Positions 15,528-22,547 of a stretch of DNA of 40,004 bases are shown piece after piece (positions within the stretch are counted from its first letter, which is position 1; every line of letters starts with the position of its first letter). The position numbers were made by a program, and so were the translations under genes. Source of the DNA: Brevibacillus panacihumi (GTDB taxonomy: Bacteria; Bacillota; Bacilli; Brevibacillales; Brevibacillaceae); assembly GCF_003710985.1 (NCBI RefSeq), contig NZ_RHHT01000004.1, positions 1-40,004 on the forward strand, written 5' to 3'. The notes under the pieces are model-generated. The model ran no database searches. It worked only from the letters and a program-made list of their open reading frames with translations, and was not told where the DNA came from.

Positions 15528-16658
15528 GTGTATAAACCACAATTTCAATATACTAACGGGATTGTAAAATCATTAATGGCTATAGAAAAATATAAGAATA
15601 CAGTTGAAATGCTTCCTCTTCCAAAAGACATTGAAAAAGAATTACGTAAAGAAGCAAAACTAAAAATGACTCATTACTCGACGCGAATTGAAGGGAATCC
15701 TTTAGACCTAGAAGAAGTCTCAGAGGTCATTATGAAACGTCGTGATAGACAAGGATTACAGGCTGAACAGGAAGTTCGAAATTATTGGAATGCGTTGTCT
15801 TTCTTAAGCACTTCAAGGAGATTAAAAATTCCAATTTCAGAAGACTTCGTAAAGCGATTGCATTCCATCATTGAGGTTAGGGGATCGGGAAGAAGAACAG
15901 AGGAAAGTGATTATAGGGGGCCGATGAGACCTGGGGTGTTATTTGCTGTGTATGATAGTGTGACAGGTCAACCAGACTATATTCCGCCAGAAGCAAATGA
16001 TGTTCCCGAACTTATGAAATCGTTCGTCGCCTGGATGAATAGTGAAGAAGCCAAAGAATTGCCTGCACCTATTCGAGCGGGGATCGCGGCATACCAACTC
16101 TTGACGATACATCCGTTTTATGATGGAAATGGACGAACGGCTCGGGCTCTTGCTACTTATATCCTAAGTATTGAAGGATATGATTTGAAGGGATTTAATT
16201 CGATGGAAGAGTACTATGTATCAGATCTCCAAGGTTATTACGCAAAATTACAAATGAATCTCCCTGTTTTGTATTACAACGGAAGGAACGATCCGCCTGA
16301 TTTGGCTCCTTGGCTTGAGTACTTTGTTTTAATAATGGAAAGAGCATTTCAAAAAGTAGCCCGAATCGCCCAGAGTAAGTACACATACCAAATCGACCCA
16401 AGGGTGAATAAATTAGGGCCGCGAGAATTGATTGTCGTAAAACTTTTGTTAAGCAAAAATGGAGACATCACCCCGAAGGAAATTGCACAGGAATTCAATG
16501 TTGTCACAAGAACGATAACGGAATGGGCAAAAGAATGGATGAAAAAAGGGATTATTGAACCCGCTAGTGGAACCGAAAGAATTCGTGCTTACAGAATCGG
16601 AAAAGAATTTCGAGATTTGAAGCTGAGTGATCTTGGTTATGTAGAAACAGATAAATAA
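15528..16658 (+). CDS. Fic-domain adenylyltransferase (AMPylator) with N-terminal inhibitory helix and C-terminal winged helix
   Basis: The 376-residue protein starts at GTG 15528, eight bases after AAAGGAGG. An upstream GTG at 15480 is in frame but has no ribosome binding site. The active-site loop HPFYDGNGRTAR (195-206) matches HPFx(D/E)GNGRxxR, so catalytic His195 and the metal and phosphate ligands are intact. STRIEGN (51-57) fits the (S/T)xxxE(G/N) inhibitory motif of class II Fic proteins, in which the Glu blocks ATP until relieved. The C-terminus (~300-360, LGPRELIVVKLLL, EIAQEFNVVTRTITEW) is a winged-helix DNA-binding domain. Fic enzymes transfer AMP from ATP to hydroxyl groups of target proteins; the target here is unknown. 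The gene is clearly more A+T-rich than its neighbours and sits where B. subtilis has nothing, so recent acquisition is likely. Confidence 0.9.
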   Translation: MYKPQFQYTNGIVKSLMAIEKYKNTVEMLPLPKDIEKELRKEAKLKMTHYSTRIEGNPLDLEEVSEVIMKRRDRQGLQAEQEVRNYWNALSFLSTSRRLKIPISEDFVKRLHSIIEVRGSGRRTEESDYRGPMRPGVLFAVYDSVTGQPDYIPPEANDVPELMKSFVAWMNSEEAKELPAPIRAGIAAYQLLTIHPFYDGNGRTARALATYILSIEGYDLKGFNSMEEYYVSDLQGYYAKLQMNLPVLYYNGRNDPPDLAPWLEYFVLIMERAFQKVARIAQSKYTYQIDPRVNKLGPRELIVVKLLLSKNGDITPKEIAQEFNVVTRTITEWAKEWMKKGIIEPASGTERIRAYRIGKEFRDLKLSDLGYVETDK

Positions 16659-16665
16659 TATGTAC

Positions 16666-16696
16666 AGGGAGCTAGCGCAACGCTGGCCCTTTTTTA
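16666..16696 (+). terminator. Rho-independent terminator after the Fic gene
   Basis: AGGG plus CTAGCG (16666-16677) pairs with CGCTGG plus CCCT (16681-16690), leaving a 2-base bulge. A run of T to 16696 follows. Confidence 0.75.
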
Positions 16697-16758
16697 TTTG
16701 CACTCCTCCGCTGTCTTTTTGCAAACTATGTACAAGGATGCAAAACGGGGGGAGCCAT

Positions 16759-18651
16759 ATGCGAGAGTATCTGCTGTATGTCAAAGTCGGGAGGGAGCCG
16801 GTACAAGCCTACGTAACCCCTTGCTTTCGGGTAGATCAGGACTACTGGCAGGAGCAGGAGGGCAGCCAGCTATATGTCATTGGCCGTACGCCTTCGCTAG
16901 CGATGGCTTTTTCCTTGCGCGAGCGCTTAAATCAGTATTTGCAGGAAAGACAAGCCATACAAGGCACTGTGAATGAGCAGGCACTGGCTGGGATAAGGAG
17001 GATCGCGCTTACTACCGTTCGAGAGGCAAGTGCTGTGTATGGAACCACTCTTTCACACGAAAACACTGAGGAGAAAGAGTGGTTTGCCTGGAGCGAAGCC
17101 AAGTCCGTAAAGGAGGAGAACAGTACACCGATCGTTACTTCAGGGGACAAGGAGCAGTCGGTAAAAGACGTGCTGGCCGGCAGAGCCTTGCTCTGGGAAG
17201 AGATGGAGCGGTTACTTCAAACGCATGGAATAGCGGTCCCGGAGCTGCCGCAACTCTTGCAGAGAATGGTACTCTCAGGAGACGCGCAGTGGCTTCCCGG
17301 GGTGCGTCTGCATGTCAGGAAAAGCTGGCTGCGCCATTCCCTGCAGTTGGCGTGTGCGAGATGCGGCAGCGGCAAAGAGAAAATCGAGTTGACAACGTGT
17401 CACAGTTGCGGACAAGGCTGCGCGTATTGTACGGAATGTCTGGGTATGGGGCGAAGCAAGTGTTGTACGCCTTTTCTATGTGTGCCAGCCCACACAGTTC
17501 CCTCCTCTCATGCCGGTCAGGCAGGACGCTTGGTATGGTCCGGACGCTACTCCCGGGATCAGGAGGTAGCGGCGGACCGAGCGCGCCAATTCGTGAGCAG
17601 TCACTGGAGGAGAAACGCAGAGTTCCTGATTTGGGCTGTCTGCGGAGCGGGAAAGACAGAACTGCTCTTCCCTTCCGTCGTAGCGGCATTGGAACAGGGG
17701 GAAAGAGTCCTGATCGCTACCCCGCGAAAAGATGTGGTGTTGGAGTTGGCTCCGCGGATTCAACGTGTGTTTCCGGAAGCGCGTGTCATTGCCGTACATG
17801 GATCGAGCAAGGAAAAATGGGAGGAATGCGACATCGCTATTGCGACGACACACCAGGTCATGCGTTTTTACCAACGCTTTTTTCTGGTAGTGCTGGACGA
17901 GGTAGACGCATTCCCCTATCACCAGAATCCAGTCCTGTATCGAGCGGTGGCTCGCGCCGTTAAGACAGGCGGAAGACTCCTCTATTTGAGCGCGACACCA
18001 CCGCGCTATCTGCAAAAGAGGCTGGTAACCAAGCAGAAATCACTTCTTGGCCGATCGTCATATGCCCTGTATTCATCAAGTCATGTCCTGCTGCCCGGAC
18101 GCTACCATGGCCACGCGCTGCCTGTTCCCCAAATTTGCACGGTTTCGGGGTTGGACAAGCTGCTCGCTGCCGGCAGGGTAATCACGCCGCTCCACGATAT
18201 GTTGAAAGCATCACTGGACGCCGGGCGACAGGTGTTTGTATTCGTGCCGCGCGTAGAAGAGGTGCCGCGTATGCTGGGCTACCTGCAGGCTGTATTGCCT
18301 GAATATCGGGACGGCGTGGCAGGTGTGCATGCTTCCGACCCAGCTCGGGAAGAGAAAGTGATGGCCTTTCGTGAAAAAGCGGTCAAGCTGATGGTGACGA
18401 CGACGATATTGGAGCGGGGTGTGACGATTCCAGGAAGCGATGTGGCAGTCGTAGGGGCACAGGCACCTGTCTTTGATGAGGCTTCCTTGGTGCAAATCGC
18501 CGGGCGTGTAGGGCGCTCTCCTGACGATCCTCAGGGTACAGTCCTTTTTGTGCAAAGCTATCGGGCATCCGCTCCTCAGGCAGCTGTGCGCCAGATTACG
18601 CAGATGAATCAGCTTGCCAAGCAGCTGCGTGACAGGAGGAAGATGGCATGA
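16759..18651 (+). CDS. comFA: ComFA, DEAD/DEAH-type ATPase for DNA uptake in competence
   Basis: The frame is open from 16660, but the ATG at 16759 follows GGGGGGAG and opens MREYLLYVKV, giving 630 residues. A Zn-ribbon-like Cys cluster begins at C199xxC202 and continues through CHSCGQGCAYCTEC. The Walker A box is GAGKT (296-300), DEVD is at 380-383, SATPP at 411-415, and motif VI QIAGRVGRS lies near 577. In competent Firmicutes ComFA is a membrane-associated cytoplasmic ATPase that helps drive single-stranded DNA inward through ComEC. It overlaps comFC by four bases. comFB, which lies between them in B. subtilis, is absent. Confidence 0.95.
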   Translation: MREYLLYVKVGREPVQAYVTPCFRVDQDYWQEQEGSQLYVIGRTPSLAMAFSLRERLNQYLQERQAIQGTVNEQALAGIRRIALTTVREASAVYGTTLSHENTEEKEWFAWSEAKSVKEENSTPIVTSGDKEQSVKDVLAGRALLWEEMERLLQTHGIAVPELPQLLQRMVLSGDAQWLPGVRLHVRKSWLRHSLQLACARCGSGKEKIELTTCHSCGQGCAYCTECLGMGRSKCCTPFLCVPAHTVPSSHAGQAGRLVWSGRYSRDQEVAADRARQFVSSHWRRNAEFLIWAVCGAGKTELLFPSVVAALEQGERVLIATPRKDVVLELAPRIQRVFPEARVIAVHGSSKEKWEECDIAIATTHQVMRFYQRFFLVVLDEVDAFPYHQNPVLYRAVARAVKTGGRLLYLSATPPRYLQKRLVTKQKSLLGRSSYALYSSSHVLLPGRYHGHALPVPQICTVSGLDKLLAAGRVITPLHDMLKASLDAGRQVFVFVPRVEEVPRMLGYLQAVLPEYRDGVAGVHASDPAREEKVMAFREKAVKLMVTTTILERGVTIPGSDVAVVGAQAPVFDEASLVQIAGRVGRSPDDPQGTVLFVQSYRASAPQAAVRQITQMNQLAKQLRDRRKMA

Positions 18652-19442
18652 GCCAAGGAGGCTGTGTCAGATGCGGCATACGGTATGCTGCAAAGAATCG
18701 GCGGGAGGCAGTGGTGCGAAGCTGGGCAGTGCGATTGTCTAGCAGAACAAGCTATGCTCATATGTATCGCCTGGTGGAGCGGCTTCCTTTATGTGCAGGT
18801 TGTCTCGAGGAAATGCCGGTGATCGGGGAGAAGATCTGTGAGCAATGCGGGCGGAGCTGGGAGCATCAGGGACAGCAGCTGCTGGAGTGTGGCGCACTGC
18901 GATGCAGAGACTGCCGATCGATAGAGGAAAATGCCCTTAGAGGAAACCGGGGGCTGCTTCACTATGACGATTGGGGCAAGGATCTGCTTGGTTTGTATAA
19001 ATACCGCGGCGATGAGCGATTGGCTGATTTTTTCGGCAAACTGCTGACATTGGCTATGTATCGCTATTTTCGCTCTGGGCAATTTGATTATCTGGTGGCG
19101 GTTCCCTTGCACCCAAAACGCTTGAGTGAGCGTGGCTTCAACCAAATGGAAATCGTAGCCGAACGGATCGGCCGGGACATTGGGGTGCCAATACGGAAAG
19201 ATTTGATCCGAACGAAGGAAACAGCCAAGCTAAGTCAGCAGACAGGACGTGAAGCGCGCATTCTGAGCATGCAGGATGCTTTTGCCTGGAAGGGAGAAGC
19301 CGCCAAACCCAAAAAGCCATCCCGAATCTTGCTGCTTGATGACATCTATACTACGGGTTCCACGCTTCGGGCCTGTGCGCAAGCCATCCATCAAGTCGAA
19401 ACTGTAAAATCGTATATTTGGTCCTTGACAATCTACCGATAA
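18648..19442 (+). CDS. comFC: ComFC, phosphoribosyltransferase-like competence protein
   Basis: The 264-residue protein begins with a Cys-rich part: CVRCG near the start, then CAGC, CEQCG and CRDC pairs up to ~90 that suit zinc binding. A type-I phosphoribosyltransferase fold follows: VPLHPKRLSERGFNQ, then the PRPP-binding ILLLDDIYTTGSTLRA near 225-240. It starts in an ATGA overlap with comFA, so the two are coupled. ComFC is required for efficient transformation and interacts with ComFA in studied species; no phosphoribosyl reaction is established for it. Confidence 0.94.
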   Translation: MSQGGCVRCGIRYAAKNRREAVVRSWAVRLSSRTSYAHMYRLVERLPLCAGCLEEMPVIGEKICEQCGRSWEHQGQQLLECGALRCRDCRSIEENALRGNRGLLHYDDWGKDLLGLYKYRGDERLADFFGKLLTLAMYRYFRSGQFDYLVAVPLHPKRLSERGFNQMEIVAERIGRDIGVPIRKDLIRTKETAKLSQQTGREARILSMQDAFAWKGEAAKPKKPSRILLLDDIYTTGSTLRACAQAIHQVETVKSYIWSLTIYR

Positions 19443-19448
19443 TATAGA

Positions 19449-19477
19449 TAGAAACAAATGGCAATTTGCGTTATCAT
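19449..19477 (+). promoter_or_regulatory. Candidate sigma-A promoter upstream of yvyF
   Basis: TAGAAA at 19449-19454, a 17-base spacer and TATCAT at 19472-19477 (four and five matches of six). It lies between comFC and yvyF and could supply yvyF separately from the competence-controlled comF transcript. Confidence 0.35.
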
Positions 19478-19526
19478 GGGACTAGATGCTGGATTCCGAA
19501 AATGAAGAGGGCAAGGGGGTGCGCAT

Positions 19527-19955
19527 ATGTCTTTGGGCAGTTTATCGAATTGTTCGCGTTGTGATGCCTTGTTTGTTCGGGTCGCTCGTGACATTTGCCC
19601 CAAATGTTATCAGGAAGTAGAGAAAGAATACGAGATCTGCGCCAAGTTTTTGCGCAAACGGGAAAATCGCGGTTCCAATATTCACCAGGTCAGCGAAGCA
19701 ACTGGTGTCAGCGTAAAGCAAATTACGAAATTCATCAAAGAAGGCCGCATTTCCGTCGATGGAAACCCGGAGTTGGGCTACCCGTGCGAAAGCTGCGGGT
19801 TTCTGATTCGCAGGGGCAATATCTGTGAATCGTGCATGCGTGGACTGAAGCATGACATCACCCAGGACCTCGCTGTCGAAAAACGTCTGGAAGAGCAAGA
19901 AAAAGCGAAGGAAATGGTCGCAGCCTATCGAAGAAAGCAGAATCGAGACGAATGA
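19527..19955 (+). CDS. yvyF: YvyF/FlgM-operon flagellar protein with zinc-finger-like Cys pairs
   Basis: The 142-residue protein has two Cys-pair regions: CSRC...CPKC near 9-31 and CESC...CESC near 88-107. A helix-turn-helix-like middle lies between them (HQVSEATGVSVKQITKFI, then EGRIS). It matches the small protein encoded just before flgM in B. subtilis and relatives (flagellar operon protein, function unknown, possibly regulatory). The start ATG follows AAGGGGGTGC. The stop is at 19953-19955, only six bases before the hairpin that ends the TnpB element, so the gene is still full length but has been cut off from flgM by the insertion. Confidence 0.9.
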   Translation: MSLGSLSNCSRCDALFVRVARDICPKCYQEVEKEYEICAKFLRKRENRGSNIHQVSEATGVSVKQITKFIKEGRISVDGNPELGYPCESCGFLIRRGNICESCMRGLKHDITQDLAVEKRLEEQEKAKEMVAAYRRKQNRDE

Positions 19956-19959
19956 ATAC

Positions 19960-20120
19960 TCCCTCCACCTGCAGAGGTGGGGGTTTCTTGTGTCTCGTCC
20001 TTATCGGACGCTTAACACAAGCGGAGTTGACACTGCGACAGCCATTAGGCTGTCCAACCCCTCTATTCCATTAGCAAATGCCGTTGGAACTTCTTTTTGT
20101 AAAATGTTGTATGCACCATT
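19960..20120 (-). ncRNA. Predicted omega (right-end) RNA of the TnpB element
   Basis: In known TnpB systems the guide RNA scaffold spans the 3' end of tnpB and the right end, and the guide is the flanking host sequence. Here that would be minus-strand RNA from about 20120 to 19960, ending in the 19962-19983 hairpin, with the guide complementary to the last codons of yvyF. Position and hairpin are seen; the RNA itself is inferred. Confidence 0.35.
19962..19983 (-). other. Right-end hairpin of the TnpB element, also a possible terminator for yvyF
   Basis: CCTCCACCT (19962-19970) pairs with AGGTGGGGG (19975-19983) around GCAG. On the plus strand TTTCTTGT follows, so it could also stop yvyF transcripts. 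Hairpins of this C-rich/G-rich kind are the subterminal TnpA sites and the 3' part of the omega RNA in IS605-type elements. Confidence 0.6.
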
Positions 20121-21461
20121 CACATCAGCGTTGATGCACATGCCCGTTCCGGATCGATACATGCAACGGTGGATCCGTCTTCCCGAGAAGAGCTTTTTCG
20201 TATCACTTTCCCCATATACGGGAATATCATCACAATCTAGGAAGCTTGCCTTTGAGGTGTACGATTCTTCTCGTACGACGGTCGAAATGCCCAAGCGTTT
20301 TGCCTTGTACAGAATCATCTGGATGAGTAGATGATGCGGAATGTGGCAAAACGACTGATTATTTCGCCTGCCCATTTTTGCTTCGCTTTTCCATTGCTTA
20401 TTGTGACCAATGACAATGGTTCCAATCCGCTCTTGCAAGGCGATTTCCATGATGGCATAACTCGCTTTATGAAAGTAATCTTTGATTTTCAGAAATCGTT
20501 TACGATGTAAACGTTCCAAGCGCTGCGAAGTCATTTGACCTTCGTGCGCTTTCTTTCCTTGCCGCAAAATGCCATGATAGTGCGTCTTCTGCTTGTTGTA
20601 ATACTGATTGATCGATTTGACGACCTTGCCCTTGACCAATGTTGGCGTTCTGCCTGTATTGGTCACAATGGTTGCCAGGTTATCAATGCCCAGATCCATC
20701 GCCATCACCCGATCCGTGGGGTGCACTTGTGGCTGTTCTTCACGGGTGAAGATCAGCTCGACCACATAACGCCCATAGGATGGAAGAACACGAACTTGCA
20801 TCAGCTTTCCGTTGGTATAACCCACTTTGCCAATATTCAAGCGTTTCTTCGTATAGGGAAGCTTCAAGAACCGCTGATTCTTGATTTTACAATCCTGGTT
20901 GGTGAAAATCACTTCTTTTTGCGAAGTACGGCAATACTTCGGAATACGCGGCTCTCCTGTCAAGGAAGCAGGATGATCACGCCACTTCTTCCGCAAGGCG
21001 AAGAAGCTCTTCCAATTTTGAAAGACGACTTTCATGATGTTTTGACTGCTTTGCGCAGGCAAGGAACGATAATTTTCCTGCCCTATCGCTTTGAATAACG
21101 CATCGAGAAAGGGATAGGTGATCATTGCATTCGCTTTCGTCGGAAGGGAAAAGAGGTTGGCATGGACTTCTTTGCGTTGTTCTAAAGGTTTCAACCATTC
21201 CTTTTCTTGTTTCTTTTGATAGGCGAGAAGCTGGTTGTTGTTGATAGTATCAATATGCCGATTCAACACATCCATCACCTCCTTTTGAAGTGGTTGAAGC
21301 CCCTTCTCTTGGGTCACTGCGGTATATACCTGTCGGATGTAAAAGTTCGTGATGTTATACAAACCTTTGGCTTGTTGACACATCCCTTGAAAATATGGAA
21401 AAAGGGAATGGCCTGGTTTGATCCAAATCTGGTAGGTTTGGTGGGAAATTTTGCCTTGCAT
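20001..21461 (-). CDS. tnpB: TnpB, RNA-guided RuvC-type nuclease of an IS605-superfamily element
   Basis: The 486-residue protein starts behind AAAGGAGGTG, seven bases from the ATG. Residues ~1-250 are the N-terminal helical and wedge-type region (YQIWIKPGHSLFPYF near 10). The RuvC parts are Asp256 in MAMDLGIDNLATIV and Asp446 in INADVNGAYNIL. At the usual RuvC-II position the sequence reads TIVIGHNKQWK (348-358) with no Glu after the strand. A Glu pair lies ~45 residues on in REESYTSKAS (397-406), as in TnpB groups described as having a rearranged catalytic site. The classical CxxC...CxxC zinc finger is reduced to isolated Cys (410, 433, 442). TnpB cuts DNA matching a guide RNA next to a short motif and helps the element persist. 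Codon and base use do not stand out strongly. No tnpA is near. Confidence 0.9.
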   Translation of the reverse strand: MQGKISHQTYQIWIKPGHSLFPYFQGMCQQAKGLYNITNFYIRQVYTAVTQEKGLQPLQKEVMDVLNRHIDTINNNQLLAYQKKQEKEWLKPLEQRKEVHANLFSLPTKANAMITYPFLDALFKAIGQENYRSLPAQSSQNIMKVVFQNWKSFFALRKKWRDHPASLTGEPRIPKYCRTSQKEVIFTNQDCKIKNQRFLKLPYTKKRLNIGKVGYTNGKLMQVRVLPSYGRYVVELIFTREEQPQVHPTDRVMAMDLGIDNLATIVTNTGRTPTLVKGKVVKSINQYYNKQKTHYHGILRQGKKAHEGQMTSQRLERLHRKRFLKIKDYFHKASYAIMEIALQERIGTIVIGHNKQWKSEAKMGRRNNQSFCHIPHHLLIQMILYKAKRLGISTVVREESYTSKASFLDCDDIPVYGESDTKKLFSGRRIHRCMYRSGTGMCINADVNGAYNILQKEVPTAFANGIEGLDSLMAVAVSTPLVLSVR

Positions 21462-21612
21462 GTTTTTTCACCTCCTTTTTCCTATATTCAGGGATAGGAA
21501 CGTTTGTTCCTGTTTTAATTATATACAAACGAAGGCAAAAAGAAAAGCAATTCGCCCACTTATAGAAGTAGGAGTACCTCGACTGACTTAGATAGTTTTC
21601 AAAGAAAACAAC

Positions 21613-21640
21613 TAATCGTTGACAACGAAATTGCCGATGA
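21613..21640 (+). promoter_or_regulatory. Candidate sigma-D promoter of flgM, nested in a terminator
   Basis: TAAT at 21613-21616, a 16-base spacer and GCCGATGA at 21633-21640; the consensus is TAAA-N14-16-GCCGATAT. A start 7-8 bases on, near 21647, falls in the loop of the following hairpin, so sigma-D transcripts would lack the left arm of the terminator. The spacing equals that of the three other sigma-D candidates in the window, and flgM has such a promoter in B. subtilis. Confidence 0.6.
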
Positions 21641-21677
21641 TACTACTAAGAAGTATCGTCGGTTTTATTTTTATTTT
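21634..21677 (+). terminator. Rho-independent terminator between the comF/yvyF side and flgM
   Basis: CCGATGATACT (21634-21644) pairs with AGTATCGTCGG (21652-21662), 11 bp with one G-U pair, 7-base loop. TTTT-A-TTTTT-A-TTTT follows. It would stop transcripts entering from upstream. Confidence 0.8.
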
Positions 21678-21728
21678 ACCTACAGAAGGCGATCAGGAAG
21701 AACCGATTGCTTGAGAGGATGGTTTCGC

Positions 21729-22004
21729 ATGCGAATACATGAACCCAATCGTACAGGGATGATTCAGGCATACAATAAGACGGGTACCGCATCAGTGAGC
21801 AAAAAAGGAAAAATGGCGATGGGAAAAGATGAAGTGAAAATTTCTACAGAGGCCATGGAGATGCTGAAACAAATCGAAGACCCGAATGCACCGGCGCGCC
21901 GCGAAAAGGTAGAGCAGCTGCGCAAACAGGTCCAGGAAGGCACGTACCATGTGCCTAGCGAGAAAATCGCGGACAAGTTCCTTTCCTTTTGGAAAAAATG
22001 GTAG
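21729..22004 (+). CDS. flgM: Anti-sigma-D factor FlgM
   Basis: The 91-residue protein starts at ATG 21729 behind GAGAGGATGG, with the typical RIHEPNRTGMIQAYNK opening. A start at 21711 is possible but overlaps that ribosome binding site. The C-terminal half (KISTEAMEMLKQI, REKVEQLRKQVQEGTYHVPS, KIADKFLSFW) is the sigma-binding helical region of the FlgM family. FlgM holds the flagellar sigma factor inactive until the hook-basal body is finished. It heads the flgM-flgN-flgK-flgL run. Confidence 0.93.
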   Translation: MRIHEPNRTGMIQAYNKTGTASVSKKGKMAMGKDEVKISTEAMEMLKQIEDPNAPARREKVEQLRKQVQEGTYHVPSEKIADKFLSFWKKW

Positions 22005-22035
22005 CACACTTCTTCGGGGAAGCTGAGGGAACGAC

Positions 22036-22533
22036 ATGACGAAGATGGAGACACTCTACGATCTGCTCGACAACTTGATCCAACTGCACAAAGCCATGTA
22101 TACCCTGGCCGAGCAGAAAAGGCAGATACTGATTAAAGGTGAGATCGACGAGCTGGTGGCTATTACCCGACAGGAACAAAAGCTGATCAAAGGGGTAACG
22201 GCTGCGGAGACGGCGCGACAAAACGCCGTGCGAGAGCTTTCCAGTGAAAAGGGATTCACCTTGCAGGAAGGTACGTTGGCTGAATTGATCAAGTTGACGA
22301 CCAGCGCGGAAGAGAAGCAGCGCCTCTCATCGTACCGCGAAGAACTGAGTCGGATCGTAGGGGAATTGCGGGATGCCAATGAGCTGAATCAGCAATTGCT
22401 CAAGCAATCCCTTTCTTTTGTGAACATGACGCTGGATTTGATCACGGATACGCCTGAGGATGATTATATCTACGGAAAACCAACCCATGATATCAAGCAG
22501 GCGAATCGGAATTTTTTCAATAAAAAAGCATAA
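22036..22533 (+). CDS. flgN: FlgN-type export chaperone for hook-associated proteins
   Basis: The 165-residue, almost wholly helical protein (long heptad-like segments around 1-75 and 90-140) has the family's N-terminal LYDLLDNLIQLHKAMYTLAEQK pattern in shortened form and a polar C-terminal tail. FlgN binds FlgK and FlgL in the cytoplasm and delivers them to the flagellar export gate. It lies 31 bases after flgM and 14 before flgK, as in B. subtilis (yvyG). Confidence 0.9.
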   Translation: MTKMETLYDLLDNLIQLHKAMYTLAEQKRQILIKGEIDELVAITRQEQKLIKGVTAAETARQNAVRELSSEKGFTLQEGTLAELIKLTTSAEEKQRLSSYREELSRIVGELRDANELNQQLLKQSLSFVNMTLDLITDTPEDDYIYGKPTHDIKQANRNFFNKKA

Positions 22534-22547
22534 AAAGAGGTGCTAGG

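Larger units (their letters stand above)
19960..21512 (-). mobile_element. IS200/IS605-superfamily element carrying only tnpB, inserted between yvyF and flgM
   Basis: The element contains one gene, tnpB, on the minus strand and no tnpA, so it is non-autonomous for movement. The right end (low coordinates) carries a 9-bp hairpin at 19962-19983. The left end carries small hairpins at 21481-21498 and 21496-21511 just upstream of tnpB. Elements of this group insert without target duplication next to a short motif, so the exact borders cannot be set from one copy; the limits given are approximate. It interrupts the yvyF-flgM junction that is continuous in B. subtilis. Confidence 0.65.

Noticed and set aside
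20535..21098. 187-codon plus-strand open frame inside tnpB
   Set aside because: It is antisense to a gene with clear RuvC motifs, has no ribosome binding site and no recognisable motifs.
21676..21728. Sigma-D -10 (ACCGATTG) closer to flgM
   Set aside because: No TAAA-like element lies at the right distance, whereas the upstream TAAT-N16-GCCGATGA fits well.
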